Positions 24,369-37,700 are shown, counted from the first letter of the stretch. The stretch is DNA of 64,000 bases from Pseudocercospora fijiensis CIRAD86 (GCF_000340215.1 NW_006921535.1:2631122-2695121), one strand, 5' to 3'. Notes: generated by a model from the letters alone, not told the origin. Numbers and translations are program-made.

Positions 24369-24557
24369 TATAAGAAGGGTTATATTAGCAAGCAGATAGG
24401 GTAGTAGTAGGTACAGGCAGTATTCGATAGAGGACTAGGAGGAGAAGGAGGAAGGCAGGCTAGTTAGCCTAACGCTAAGCGCCAAGCCCTACCTAAGGCA
24501 CTAAGACCCTAGCTTCACTCGAGCTAGTTACATGCTAATCACGTGTAGCCTCTAACA
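24369..24557 (-). repeat. B 5' LTR (189 bp)
   Basis: TATAAGAAGG...CCTCTAACA; same length as the left LTR. On the minus strand it is followed by TAGTATTCGATCTACCC, the position of the tRNA-primer site. Confidence 0.9.
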
Positions 24558-26128
24558 TAAACCCTCTTAATAGCCGCTAGTATTTTAGGGATTGGTACTT
24601 AATACGCTTCCCTTTCCTTACGCTCGGCCTCGAGCGAGGTAAATAGATCTTATAGTAGGGCAGCGTTCTAGCCTATTATAGCTATATATAGTAAAACCTT
24701 AGTTAATAAGTGGACACTGTTATTATATACGAATTTAGCTAGTTATAGGAGGTTGACCTAGTCGTTAGGATTCTCGTTAATGTAGCTACGTAGGTACTGC
24801 TATAGGGTAGCATTCTGCCTCTCTATTTAACCGTTAGTCTATAGATAGAAGGCTATTAATAGCCGATGCTTTAGTCTTAGCTATAGGCATATTTCGCTCT
24901 AATAACAGGATGTAAATGTTAATCCTCGGTTAGAGACTATCCCTTTAGGGGTCCCCTAATAGCTATAGAAGATATTGTTCTATAGTAACTTAGCTAGGTT
25001 AACAGCTGTCTAATCCTTTCGGGCGGGAATATAACGAGCGCCCCTAGCAAACCGGTCTACGACAACTAGGATAGCATTATATATATCTTTGCTACCCCTG
25101 CGCTTAGCAGGCGGAAGGCTTATAATAAAATCCATTATAAGCTTAGTAAATAGCTTCTTTAGAACAGGGAGTAAAGACAACTCGCTAAATAGTAAGTGCT
25201 TTAGTGCTTTAACTCGTTAACACACGGCATACGTATTTACGTAGTCCTTTATATCCCGCTTACTATTTAGCTAGTAGTATGTACGCGATAGTAGCTCGTA
25301 CGACCTCTCTATGCTATAGTAACCGGCAAGCTCGCTATTATAGTATCGCTTAAGAAGTTCTTATCGGATCGAATGTTTAGCGGGGATATAGTATCTACCC
25401 TTAAACTTCAAATAACCTTTGTTATCGATCGACTAGTTATTACTCTTGCTAGATCGAGTCTTTCGCCTGCTTACAAGCTTATCGATACGTTTAGTAGTAA
25501 AGGCGTCCCTCTACTAAGTACGTAACAGCTTATCTATAAACGATTAACTATCCCTATTTGCAAGGTTATTTAGTAGCACCCTTGCTATTAAACGAGGTAC
25601 GTATTATACGCATCTAATAGCACTAGCAGCCGGATTAACTGCATTAGTGCTTTAATCGCTGTTACTATATATAGCGATATCGACTAGGGAGTTATTATAA
25701 CTTCTCCTATCTATGTCCTTAGCCCTTACCTTAATACGTACTATTAGTATAGTAAGAGCATTAATATACTTTAAGCCGTTACAGAGTCCGGTAAGCCGCT
25801 TATCCTACGCTTACTTATTAATAATACGGGCTATAGCAATCTTATACTATAGGGTTAGAAACAAAGAATTAATATATTAGGTCTCGCTATCGTAATTAGG
25901 TCGCCTCGATAGGCTATTAGTAGGGTTACTTACGCCTAGCCGATGTAATATATTAAAATTAAACCCGGCGAGGTAGACGGCCTATCTAGCCTATCGACCT
26001 ATAACTCTAGTAACCTTTGTAATTCTACGGAGGTTGTTATAGTCCGTATAGACCTAAATAGTATGCTAGGTACTATCGAGATAGTAGCGCTAGTGCTTAA
26101 AGGCTTCTACGATTGCTAAGAGCTCTTG
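24558..26128 (-). pseudogene. A pol, middle part: integrase core and RNase H
   Basis: Continues A after B and parallels 19,412-20,975 of B at about the same divergence as two family members. Contains the integrase catalytic region and the RNase H/integrase junction. Interrupted at 26,128 by a solo LTR. Confidence 0.7.
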
Positions 26129-26317
26129 TATTAGAGGCTATACGTAATTGGTATGTAACTAGCTCGAGTGAAGCTAGGGTCTTAGTGCCTTAGGTAGGGC
26201 TTGGCGCTTAGCGTTAGGCTAACTAGCCTGCCTTCCTCCTTCTCCTCCTAGTTCTCGATCGAATACTACTTGTACCTACTACTACCCTATCTACCTACTA
26301 ATATAACCCTTCTCACA
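26129..26317 (+). repeat. Solo LTR (189 bp) of the chromovirus family
   Basis: Starts TATTAGAGGCTATACG, ends CCCTTCTCACA, opposite to A. Flanked by TCTTG (26124-26128) and TCTTA (26318-26322), a 5-bp TSD differing by one RIP-type G-to-A change. No internal sequence, so it arose by LTR-LTR recombination. Confidence 0.9.
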
Positions 26318-27829
26318 TCTTACTCGTAGGTCTCGTATCGACGTTTTATATCGATTATCTTCCGTAAGAAGAAGGCAATTAGGTGCTAGTAATAGTCTTT
26401 GTCCGATTGTTAGGATATAATAGCTAATATAGCGAACTATAAAGCGTTAGTCTTAATGCGGATTAGTTTGCTTAGTACGAAATAGTATAATAAGGGGACT
26501 TTAGTAAAGCGCTGCTTTAAACCGTTAAAAGCGGCTTATACTCTGTTAGTCTATTTGAACTCTCTAGTCGGGTTAGCCTTAGTTTTAGTAAGCTTAGTTA
26601 GGGGCATTATATGCCGTAAATAGCCCTTAATAAAACGGCGATAGAAATTAGCGAAGCCGAGGAACGACTATAGCTCCTTAATTAACGTAGGAATAGGCTA
26701 TTTAGTAATAGTTTTGATCCGATTAGGATTAGCCTTAATACTATTAGTTAATACGAGGAAGCCGAGGAATAATACCTCTTTAGTAGCAAAGGTGCATTTA
26801 GAAGGCTTATAATACAAGCTATAGGCCTATAGGCGGTCGAGTACCTTACGTACGGCGGCCTAATGTTCCGCAATGTTAGGTAAGTATATATAGACTAGGA
26901 TATCGTCTAGGTAAACTATATAGAGGTAGTCTAATAGGCCTAATAGGGCCCGATTGATATAGGACTAGAATATTGCGGGGGCGTTTACTAGCCTAAATAG
27001 CACAACTAAGTACTCGAAATAGCTATAGCGAGTACGGAAGGCCGTCTTCTATTCGTCGCCCTTGCGAATACGGATGCGGTAATAGGCATCCTTAATGTCT
27101 AATATAGTATAGTAGTAAGCGCTAGAAAGGCGATCGAGGGTCTTATTAATAAGCGGAAGTAGACAGCGGTCTTTAATAGTAACGGCATTAAGTCTACGGT
27201 AATTAACACATAGGCGTAGGCTACTATCCTTCTTTAGTACGAACAGGATAGGTGCACTAGTAGGACTATTACTATACCGAATACGACTATTAGCTAGGTT
27301 TTCTTCTAGGTACTTACGTAATATAGCAAGCTCGCGCTTACTAAGGTTGTAGAGTAGTCTAAAAGGAATCTCTTTACTCTCTATAACATTAATCTTATAA
27401 TCTGTCTCTTTAAACATAGGTAATGTCGATGCTAGGTAGTATTTAAACATATTAATATAGGTCTCTTAAATAGGCTCTAGTATACGAGCAAGCTAATTAG
27501 GGCCTATACTATTAGGGGGCATAGGTTTATCGTTATCTCCGCCGAGAAGGTTAGCTGTCGGATTAGCTAAGGCAGGTATTAGGTTGCTAATAAACAGGAC
27601 CCTAATATTGTTAGGGCACTCGCTAACATTAATATATTTAATGTCCTCTTTTCTAGCGATTCTAAATCGCTACTTCTAGAGGCCTAGGTCTATAGCTATA
27701 GCGTAGTACTTAAGAATAGGATTACTAATAATAATATCGGATAGGAGGCTGTCTATATCTACTACGTAGGTAGTAAAGTCTAGAAGGCGCTTATTGCCGA
27801 GGTCGTCCCTTAGAACTATAGGAATATAG
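26318..27829 (-). pseudogene. A pol: RNase H start, RT and protease end
   Basis: RT piece open at 27450-27049 ([19 protein letters not shown]...[18 protein letters not shown]). Equivalent to 20,975-22,495 of B. Ends at the LINE insertion. Confidence 0.75.
27815..27829. repeat. LINE target-site duplication, left copy
   Basis: ACTATAGGAATATAG, repeated at 32763-32777. A 15-base duplication is typical of target-primed reverse transcription. Confidence 0.85.
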
Positions 27830-28099
27830 ATAGATAGATAGATATTTTATTTGCCTGTTGTAGTGCCTTTCGGCCTATGCAGGTCTATTTCTATGTATTG
27901 TTTTAGGTAGGAAACTAACTTAGTTAGTAAAAACCTCCCTCCTGTCCTATTTATAAGTATTGATCTTCCTCGTTTCCTTGTTTTCCTTCCTCTAGGGTAT
28001 ACTAGTGTTATAGTTGTTACCTTCTAACTACCTTGCCTGCTGCCCTATCCTTCTTTCCCCCTCTTCTTCCCTCCTTCTTATCTACTCCTTAGTTTCCCT

Positions 28100-31000
28100 T
28101 ACTAGTGCGAATTATTGTACAAATCCCTGTTTGATAATCTACTTTACTATCCTCTTTAGGTCTTCTTTGCTCTAGATTAGCTTGTCGTATTCCCTTTCTA
28201 TTGCTTTTAGTCTCTAATTACTTCTACCTTCTAACTATTAAGGGCAGACTAGCAGTATATACTTAGGGTTCTAAGATTAGTAGCTATATTAGTAAGCCCT
28301 ACTTTCAATTCCTAGGACGTTTCTTCTAAATAGGTAAGATCTAAGTCTAATATATTTAGATCTAATTTAGATAGCTAGGCTTGCCTCGGCCCTATTTAGG
28401 TCCTTATAGAGCTAGTAGTTATATTAACCAAATTTGATTAGTGCCTTTAGGGTTCCTAGTCTAACTTGTATTTTGTTCTATTCCTACTCCTATAGGTATC
28501 TAGCAATTGATTCTGCTAGGCTTTGTTTCTCTCCCTTTAGCTTATCTTCCTTTAGCCTTATATTTAGTCCCTAAAGCTCTTTCTCTAGCATTTCTCTTAT
28601 TAAGACTCTATATTACTCTAGGTCTTTAACTTTCTAGGGAGTTATTTATAGTCTGTCTCGCCTCCTAGTCCTAATATACTAGGCTTTTATCTTGTCTAGT
28701 GCCTTTTAGATAGTCTGTTAGGCTAGGTATTCTATTGTCTTTGCTGTATATTAGTGTCTTAGTCCCTTAAAGTATTGTTTAACTAGTGGGATCCCTAATT
28801 CTATTTCTACTACCCTTATTAGTATAGTTTTATATGCTCCTAGGATTTTCTTTAGGCTTTGGGTTTAGGACCTACTAACTAGTTGCTTAATCCTCTTTAG
28901 TGTTTTCTCCTAGGCTGTCTATATCTATACTCTATATAGCATTGCTAGCTTAACAATTACTTTGTATATAACTTTAGCTTTCTCGAATGTAGCCCCCTAT
29001 ATAGAGGCTATAAGCCTATTAATAGATTGCATATTAGCATCTACCCTCTGCTTTGCCTTCTTTACTTATAGTCCCTAATTCAGTTTTGGATCTAGCTAGA
29101 TCCCTAGTACCCTAAGCTCTGCTAATAGTTAGGTTTTAAAGCCTTAGATAGTAATTAATTGCTTTATATTATAGGTTGATTTAGCCTTGCTAAAGTAGAT
29201 AAGCTAGTACTTTTCTAGGGCGAATTTTGCTCTATACCTCCTTACCTATTTTTTATACTCCTAGTGCTTCTCTTCTAGGATCTTGTAGTTGGTTTCTATT
29301 ATCTTAGACTAGGCTAGGATGTTTGTATCATCTATAAACCCTAATGCTAATGTGTTTTTTGATTCTAGGAGTAGGAGTAGGTTTGCTATAAAGATAAGGA
29401 AGAGGATTAGGGAGAGTATTAATCCTTAGGGGATTCCCTTTTTAGTTAGCATTAGGTCTAATTTGAATTTGCCTAGAATAAGCTATATTGATCTTTCCTA
29501 TAGGAAGGACTAGATAAATTGGACTATCTAGTTTGGTATAGCTTTCTATTTAAGTATATATAGGAGCCTTTTATAGGAGATATTATTAAAGGCTCCTAAG
29601 ATATTAAGGGAGAGGAGGGTTGCTACCTAGTTTTGACTATAGTGCTAGATATACTTGATCTGTTCTATAATTAGTTCTATAGCTATTAGTATTAACCTCT
29701 TCTTTCTTCCTCCTATCTAGCCTTTAGGAAGGATATTCCTTTCCTCGGCAAAGGTTATTAGCCTTTTAGCGACAATTTTTTCTAGCACCTTGCCTATTAT
29801 ATTAAGTAGGGCTATTAGTCTATAGGCCTTAAGCTATATATAGTCTTCCTTCTAGGGCTTCCTTAGCACTACTATTAGGGACTTCCTAAATAGTCTTAGG
29901 TAGTGTCCTAGTACTAGGCTTTATAAAAAGATATTAGCTAGTACTAGGGCTAGCCCCTTCCTATATGCTTTTAGAAGTTTGTTATAGATCTTGTCTTCTC
30001 CTAGTGCCTTATTGCCTAGAATTTTCTTTAGGATCCTTTTAATAGTTTCGGGTTTAACCTAGGTGTCTCTTAGTATACCTAGTAGTAGAGTCTCTTATTC
30101 TTTCTCCTTTATATCTAATAGGTCTGCTTGTACTTTTCTATAGAAGAAGTGTTAGCCTAGGGCTCTTGCTTTCCCTTCTATTATAGTCTATATTTGTCCT
30201 TGTTAGTCTATAATATCCGGGAATTGTAGTAGTATATCCTTATCCTGTTTAGGTCTCCTTGCCTATTTAGCTATCCTCTATATCTCCTCTAGTTTCTTTA
30301 TAATTATTCCTATTATAGATCTCTATTCTTATATCTTGTCTTTCTTAATCTAGATCTTCTTTTCCTAGCAGGCTTTATTATAGTTGTCCTATACTTCCTA
30401 GATATAGGTTTATATCTACTGCCTCCTAGCCTTCCTTGCTACTTTAACCTTCCTTATATACTCGCTAGTCTAGTATAGTTGCTAGTATAGTAAATGTTTC
30501 TTTGCTAGGGTATGCTTTCTAGCTACCTGTTTTAGGATTCCTATTAGTTCTTCTACTGCCTTATTAATATCCTCTAGCCTTAGTAGGTACTTTGTTAAGA
30601 GTTCCTCTAGTTTTAGGTCCCTTTCTAGTTTCTCCCTAATCCTACCCTATTAGGTACCTTTCTAGTTAAGCTTCTCCTCTAGTTCCCTTTCCTAATTAGC
30701 TTAGACATTTAGCTTAATCTGTACCGGGAAGTGGTCTAATAATTCTTCTAGTTCCTAGTTAACCCTATATCTTGTAATCCTGTTCCTAATCTAATGTAAT
30801 ATAAAGTATAGGTCTAGTGTACTGCTACTTCCTCTTGCCTCCTAAGTAATTAGTCCCTTTAGGGTAACAATTTCTATTCCTTCCCTCTCTAATATATTAA
30901 TTAGTCTTCCTGCTAGGAAGTAGTAAGCTAGGGTAAAGTCTAAGCCCTAGAGGGGGTAGTAGAGGTTGAAATCCCTAAGTAGGATTTAGTAGGTGTTCCC

Positions 31001-31405
31001 CTAGATAACTCTAGGTAGTCTTTCTAGGGTTTTTAGTTAGGTACTGCTTCTTGAGTCTAGTAGTAGGTTATATATATAGTGGACTTAGAGTATACCTTAG
31101 GATATCTCTACTTGAACTAATATTAGGTCCCTATCCTCCTATAGTATAGCCTACTAGGTTTCTGTATCTATCTCCTTGCTAATATAGATATATATCCTTA
31201 GGGCTCCCTAGTTGTAGATAATTAGGTAGTATCTTAGGTCTTTAACTATTGCTAGTCTCTTTATATATAGGTTAAGCTAGGGCTCTTAGATTGCAATAAT
31301 ATAATATTCTTTTAGGTTTAGTGCTTAAAGGAAGCTCCTCTGTACCTTATCTTTGCTCTTGTTAATATTGTACTATATAATATTTAGTAATGTTGCAATA
31401 TTCAT
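28100..31405 (-). pseudogene. LINE ORF2: APE endonuclease and reverse transcriptase
   Basis: ATG at 31405-31403 (MNIATLLNII). Endonuclease: an IAIQEPW-like stretch near 31,290, DFNLYYPL near 30,965 (for GDFNxxHP), STLDL near 30,830 and LDHFPV near 30,735. RT: LLNIIGKVLEKIVAKRL near 29,800, KGIPxGLILSLILFLIFIANL near 29,440 and the active site FIDDTNIL near 29,330. These match Tad/I-group LINE order. The C-terminal part is readable to about 28,100; an RNase H domain was not identified. The enzyme nicks target DNA and primes cDNA synthesis there. Confidence 0.8.
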
Positions 31406-31469
31406 TAGGTTTCATCTATATTATTTCCCTATAAGTTTTCCTTTAGTCTTCCCTTACTTTAGACTAATA

Positions 31470-32690
31470 TTTAACTAAGCTTTGTCTGCCCTACTTCCTT
31501 TCCTATAATATTAAGGTATCTTAGTCTCCCTAGTTGCTAGTAACTCTCTTGTGCTAGTAAGGCCCTAAATGTAAACCTATTATCTTATCTGGACCTCTTT
31601 TATAGCACTTAGCTAGGTTGCTTCTATACCTAGCTGCCCTAGCTTGTTATATATCTTTTTAGTATATTAATTCTAGCTTCCTTTGCCTTCCTAGCTACCT
31701 ATATTCTTACTAGGCATTCCTTCGCCTAAGAGGGGTGTCTTTTAGTATAGTATGCATATCTTGCTTCTCCCTTATATACTTTGCATTCTTTAACCTAGTA
31801 ATCCCCTATATAATAGGAGCAGGTATTGGTTGTCTTTATACACTTAGCTGCTAAGTGTCTATAGTATTGACATTTGAAGTACTGTATTATCTTATAGTTA
31901 CTTCTGTATATCTCTGTTTCTAATCTTTTAAAGTCCTAGAACAACCCCTAGTCTAGTACTATATTGGCTTACTCTATACTCCCTACCTAGATAATTAGGG
32001 AAGACTGCTTCTTAGTCTCTTCGATTTTCCTTTTAATCTATGCTACTTTTATAATCTTTAGGCCTAGGTATATAGCTTAGTTTTGTCTCTATAGGCTCTT
32101 AATATCCTGTTCTTCCTTAAAGCTTCTTATTATACTATAGGCTATAATTATAAATTGCTATTAGGAGACCTTTGCTGTTTTCCCTATCTTGGTTGTCTAT
32201 TCTTTTTGTATTTCTAGCTTCTTTTTGTCCTGCTCTTATACTATAAACAGCTTAATTACCCCTTTACCTTCGTTCCTAGCCCTAATTACCTCTTTAACTG
32301 CAATTCTTTCTACAATCTCTTTCCCTATAAGTCCTTAGATTTCCTTTTACTCCTATAGGTCCGTAATATAGACTCTAACTACTATCCTCGGGGGTTTTAG
32401 CGCCTCCTAACTAGCTACTGCTGCCTAGGTGCGGTAGTTTAGGCTTATCTCCTATTGTTTCTTCGTAATCTTTGCTACGACTGTATTAGCTACCTTTGTA
32501 ATTACGTAGCTTACCTAGTTGTAGGTTGCTTTTAGTCCTCTAAGGAGTTCTAAGATTATTATCCTATATGCCCTCTTAGGGGTTCTTCTATCTTCCGCCT
32601 TTAGTACCTCCTCTGCCCTAGTATATAGTACTTTCTATTCGTCCTCCCTTCCTTCTTAACTGTCTTCCCTTCGTCTCTAATTATTCGCTA
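31470..32690 (-). pseudogene. LINE ORF1: zinc-knuckle nucleic-acid-binding protein
   Basis: On the minus strand near 31,890-31,690 three consecutive Cys/His clusters appear: FKCQYYRHLAAKC, TCSYYIGDY...KEC and YAYYTKRHPS...AKEC, with several Cys shown as Tyr through RIP. Such triple knuckles are typical of ORF1 proteins of Tad/I LINEs, which coat the element RNA. The upstream part is a low-complexity, Lys/Thr-rich region without recognised folds. Confidence 0.7.
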
Positions 32691-32762
32691 CTATTTTCCT
32701 TCCTTCCTACTATTAATATAGTAAAGGCGCTTAGGTTGTGTTTTTAAGGCACTTTAGTAGGC

Positions 32763-32929
32763 ACTATAGGAATATAGTAGGCTCTATAGGTTAAGTGCCG
32801 AGCGTTATTAAACTAAGCAAGGGTTAGTAGGTTAGTCCTAGGCAATTGTCGGAGGTCTAATTGCTTAGCTAGGCGATAGTTAATAAAGGCACTAACTGAA
32901 TTTCCTAGGTCTAGCGTAACCTTGGTTTT
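32763..32929 (-). pseudogene. A protease fragment between LINE and element C
   Basis: Matches 22,480-22,640 of B. Begins with the right copy of the LINE TSD and ends with GTTTT (32925-32929), the left TSD of C. Confidence 0.8.
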
Positions 32930-33126
32930 TGTTAGAGCTAAAGAGGCTATACGTAATTAGCATGTAATTAGGCCGAGTGAAGCTAGGGTCTTAGTGCCTT
33001 AGGCAGGGCTTAGCGCTTAGCGTTAGGCTAACTAGCCTGCCTTCCTCCCTCTCCTCTTAGATCTCTATCGAATACTACCTATACCTACTACTACTCTATC
33101 TACCTGCTAATATAACCCTTCTTATA
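32930..33126 (+). repeat. C 5' LTR (197 bp)
   Basis: Starts TGTTAGAGCTAAAGAGGCTATACG and ends CCCTTCTTATA. It differs from the 189-bp type by eight extra bases near the start (TAGAGCTAAAGAGG against TAGAGG). Confidence 0.9.
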
Positions 33127-33139
33127 TAGTATTCGATCT

Positions 33140-34742
33140 ACCCTTTAAGGGCAGTAGCTAGATAGTCCTTATTTCAAGCTTTTAGCGGTATAGCTACGAA
33201 CAAGACTAATCTAACTATATTGCGCCCGAAGAACGGGACCTATACGTACTATTCTATCGAAACAACCGTACTAATTATTAAGCAAGGCCTTCTATACGGC
33301 CTATTATACTAAGTTAATCGCACTAAGCCGATATCTACTAATTCCGCTATATCCGTATCTTAGGGGCCGATAATACATTATTAGTGTTACCCCCTATTAT
33401 AATAGCCGGTTTATTACGAAACAACAACCGTGCTGCCGCTAGCAGCGCTAGCAATAACAACACTAGTAGCACAGTGCCTACTAAAGTGCCTACTAAAGCA
33501 CCTGCTAAAGTGCCTCCTACCGAAGAGCCTACTATAGGACCTGCTAAAGAAGAACCTGTAATTCTAGGTAACGACCTAGAATTGCCTATTAACGACATTC
33601 TTAACAACATTGTTAATCGACGATATAGCTAACTAGCCTTTAGCCCCTAACTAGTAGCGAGACTTTAAGAAGCTACCTAAAACAGGCTTACTGCCTTGCG
33701 TTAAGAACAATAGCTAAAGGATAATCTCCTCGAGATTCGTCGCCTATAGGAAGCCTTAATAACTACTGCTAGACTAGAACTAGTAGCAGGACCTTCTATT
33801 TAAAAGAAGGATGCTAAACTTAAGGACTGTACCGTGTTTAATAGCTCTAGTCGAAAGCAATATAACGACTATATTCGTAACTATAAGCTTAACTAGCGAA
33901 ACGTACCGAGGGCCCTTCTAGACGATTATTCGTTAGTCGTCTATGCTATACAGTACATTAACGGTAACCCTAAGCGTATATAGGATAACCATTTTGATTC
34001 CCTTTACGACTAGACCGCTGTTTAATAGTAGGATTATAAGACTATTATACTAAATACCCTTAGCAACCCTATATTGCGCTAGTAGCACGCCTAAGACTAA
34101 TACCTACGTACTAAACAAAAGGCCGACTAAACCTCTCGATCCTTCGAGGCCTATCTAAAGACCCTTAAGGACGACTTGCTACCTAAGACCGACTCTATCT
34201 AGATATCCAAGATACGACCTAAACTGAGATAGGAACTAGTCCTTAAATTGGACCGCCGCTATGTATTCGAATAGGCTAATCTTATACGCATTCAATTTAT
34301 AGTCGAAGTAGAAACAGCCGAACGAGCTATCTAGCTCTAGTAACGACTAGAATCGAGAATCCGACTAACTAGTACTAACCGTAGCTACCGTCGCCGCGGA
34401 GGAAACTAAGGTTCCTACTATAATAATAATGCTAACAATAGGAACAGTAACGACCGTAGAAGAGGCCGTAGCCGACGGCTATATAGAGGAGGCCGTAATA
34501 GGGGCCGTAGAAGGGGCTCGTATCCCTATAATACTAACCGCTCGACTAACAATAGCAGCAATAGCGGCTATAGCAACCCCCCGACCGGATTGAAGTGCTT
34601 TAACTGTAATAGTACTAGCTATCTACTAGGCTAATGCGACAAACCTAAGGACTAGGCCCGAATCGACCGTACTACCGCCGAGCACCGTAAGCACCTTTTA
34701 GCCGCTAATACTACCCCTATCGGTCCTTCGAAAAAAGAGTAA
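33140..34742 (+). pseudogene. C gag (RIP-inactivated)
   Basis: The N-terminal part includes a Pro/Thr/Lys repeat (VPTKVPTKAPAKVPP, about 33,475-33,520) and a conserved LPINDILNNIVNRRYS end of the open piece at 33632. The middle has a capsid-like region with LLDDYSLVVYAIQYINGNPK near 33,910-33,970. The C-terminal part has Arg/Gly repeats near 34,440-34,560 and a CX2CX4HX4C knuckle at 34596-34637 (CFNCNSTSYLLG.C, with His to Tyr). The start codon is uncertain. The antisense open frame 33,347-33,610 is a shadow of the repeat. Confidence 0.75.
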
Positions 34743-34765
34743 GCGCCGCACTAACTATTAGCCTT

Positions 34766-37700
34766 ATGCGGCGTAAGACTATCGACATTGTACTAGCTAT
34801 TATACGTACCTATCTCGTAGGGGATATATATAGCAACAATTATAAAACTAAGGTTACTCTAGATCTAGGAAATTTAGTTAGTGCCCTTATTAGCTATCGC
34901 CTAGCTAAGCAATTAGACCTTCGACAACTGCCTAGGACTAACCTACTAACCCTTGCTTAGTTTAATAACGCTCGGCACTTAACCTACGGAGCCTACTATA
35001 TCTATATAGCCCTAAGAGACGACCTCGGCAATAAGCGCCTACTAAACTTTACTACCTACGTAGTAGATATAGACAGCCTCCTATCTAACATTGTTATTAG
35101 CAACCCTATTCTTAAGTACTATGCTATAGTTATAGACTTAGGCAGTTAATAATAGCGATTTAGAATCGCTAGGAAAGAGGACATTAAATATATCGACATT
35201 AGCGAGTATCCTAATAATATTAGGGTCCTGTTTATTAGTAACCTAATACTAGCCTCCGCCTTAGCTAATCTAACTGCCGACCTGCTTAGTAGTAATAACG
35301 ATAAACCTATGCCCCCTAATAGCATAGACCCTAAATAGCTTAAGCGTATACCGGAGCCTATTCGAGAGACCTATATTGATGTGTTTAAATACTACCTAGC
35401 ATCGACGTTGCCTATATTTAAAGAGACGGATTATAAGATTAATATTATAGAGGGCAAGGAGGTTCCTTTTAGCCCCCTCTACAACCTTAGTAAACGAGAG
35501 CTTACTATATTGCGTAAGTATCTAGAGGAAAACCTAGCTAATAGCCGAATACGATATAGTAACAGCCCTACTAGTGCACCTATCCTGTTCGTGCTAAAGA
35601 AGGATAGCGGCCTGCGTTTATATATTGATTATAGAGGGCTTAATGCTGTTACTATTAAAGACCGCTGTCTACTCCCGCTTATTAATAAGACCCTCTACCG
35701 CCTTTCTAGTACCTACTACTATACTATATTAGACATTAAGGACGCCTATTACCGCATCTGTATTCGCAAGGGCGATAAATAGAAGACAGCCTTCCGTACT
35801 CGCTATAGCTATTTCGAGTACTTAGTTATACTATTTAGGCTAGCTAATGCCCCTGCTACATTCTAGTCCTATATTAATCGGGCCTTGTCCGGCCTACTAG
35901 ACTACCTTTATATAGTTTACCTAGATAACATCCTAGTTTATACATACTCCCCTAACATCGCAGAGTACTAGGCTATAGTCCGTAAGGTACTCGATCGCTT
36001 GCGAGCCTATAGACTATATTGCAAGCCTTCTAAATGCACCTTCGCCGCTAAGGAGGTAGCCTTCCTTAGCTTTATCGTATTAACTAATAGTATTAAGGCT
36101 AATCCTAATCGGATTAAGACTATTACTAAATAGCCTGTTCCTACGTCTATTAAGGAGCTTTAATTATTCCTAGGTTTTGCTAACTTCTACCGTCGGTTTA
36201 TTAAGGGTTATTCGAGGCATGTAATGCTACTAACTAAGCTTACTAAAACTAAGGCTAACCCTACTAGAGAATTCAAATAGACTAATAGAGCATAAGCCGC
36301 TTTTAACGGTCTAAAGCAACGCTTTACTAAAGTCCCCTTGTTGCACTATTTCGTGCTAAGCAAATAGATCCGAATTGAGACTAACGCTTTACAGTTCGCT
36401 ATATTAGCTATTATGTTATAGCAGGCTAATAACACCTACTAGCACCCGATTGCCTTCTTCTCGAGGAAGATAATTAATGCTAAACGTCGCTACGAGACCT
36501 ACGAGCAAGAGCTCCTAGCTATTGTCGAGGCCTTTAAGCATTAGAGGCACTACCTCGATAGGGCTTAATATACAATACAGGTCTATATAGACTATAATAA
36601 CCTCCGTAGAATTACAAAGGTTACTAGGGTTATAGGTCGATAGGCTAGATAGGCCGTCTACCTCGCTAGGTTTGATTTTAATGTATTATATCGGCTAGGC
36701 GTAAGCAACCCTACTAATAGCCTATCGAGGCGACCTAACTACAACAGCGGGACTTAGTAATCTATTAATTTATTGTTTCTAACCCTATAGCATAAGATTG
36801 CTATAGCCCGTATTGTTAATAAGCAAGCGTAGGATAAGCGGCTTACCGGACTCCGCGACGGCTTAAAGTATGTTAATGCTCTTGCTATATTAATAGTACG
36901 TGTTAAGGCAAGGGCTAAGGACATAGATAGGAGAAGTTATAATAACTCCCTAGTCGATATCGTAATATATAGTAATAGCGATAGCACTACTGCAGTTAAT
37001 CCGGCTGCTAGTGCTATTAGATATATATAATGCGTACCTCGTTTAATAGCGAGGGTGCTATTAAATAACCTTGCAAATAGGGATAGTTAACCGTTTATAG
37101 ACGAGCTATTACGTGCTTAGTAGAGGGACGCCTTTGCTACTAAACGTATCGATAGGCTTATAAGTAGACGAAAGACTCGATCTAGCAAGAGTAATAATTA
37201 GTCGATCGATAACAAAGGTTATTTAAAGTTTAAGGGTAGATACTACATCCCTACCAAACATTCGATCCGATAAGAACTTCTTAAGCGACACTATAATAGT
37301 AAGCTTGCCGGTTACTATAGTATAGAGAGGTCGCACGAGCTACTATCGCGTATATACTACTAGCTAAATAGTAAGCGGGATATAAAGGAATACGTTAACA
37401 CGTATGCCGTATGCTAACGTATTAAGGCACTAAAGCATTAGCCTTTTAGCGAGTTGTCCTCCTTACTAATCCCTTATAAGCCATTTGTAGAGCTTATAAT
37501 AGATTTTATTATAGGTCTTCCCCCTACTAAGCGAAGAGGAAGCAAAGACATCTTTAACGCTATCCTAGTCGTTATAGACCGGTTTACTAAGGGCGCTCGA
37601 TATATCCCGGCGCGGAAAGATTAGACTACTATTAATATAGCAGAAGCGCTATAGAACAATATCTTCTATACCTATTAGGGGACCCCTAAAGGGATAGTCT

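Larger units (their letters stand above)
17417..24557 (-). mobile_element. Element B: full-length chromovirus inserted in A integrase
   Basis: 7,141 bp with 189-bp LTRs at 17417-17605 and 24369-24557 and TSD TAAAC (17412-17416 and 24558-24562). No further insertions, so it is the reference copy of the family. Order from right to left: LTR, gag, protease, RT, RNase H, integrase with chromodomain, palindrome, 1.2-kb 3' region, PPT, LTR. Confidence 0.9.
27830..32762 (-). mobile_element. LINE (APE-type, Tad/I-like), 4.9 kb
   Basis: Minus-oriented non-LTR retrotransposon inside A protease, with a 15-bp TSD. The 3' end on the left carries a short (TAGA)n tail at about 27,828-27,843 instead of poly(A). 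ORF1 with zinc knuckles is on the right and ORF2 with APE endonuclease and RT on the left. Less densely riddled with CG than its neighbours, but RIP-type stops occur in both ORFs. Confidence 0.9.

Noticed and set aside
33127..33145. Naming the tRNA that primes the chromoviruses from TAGTATTCGATCTACCC.
   Set aside because: RIP has altered the site and no tRNA sequence is available for comparison; only the position is supported.
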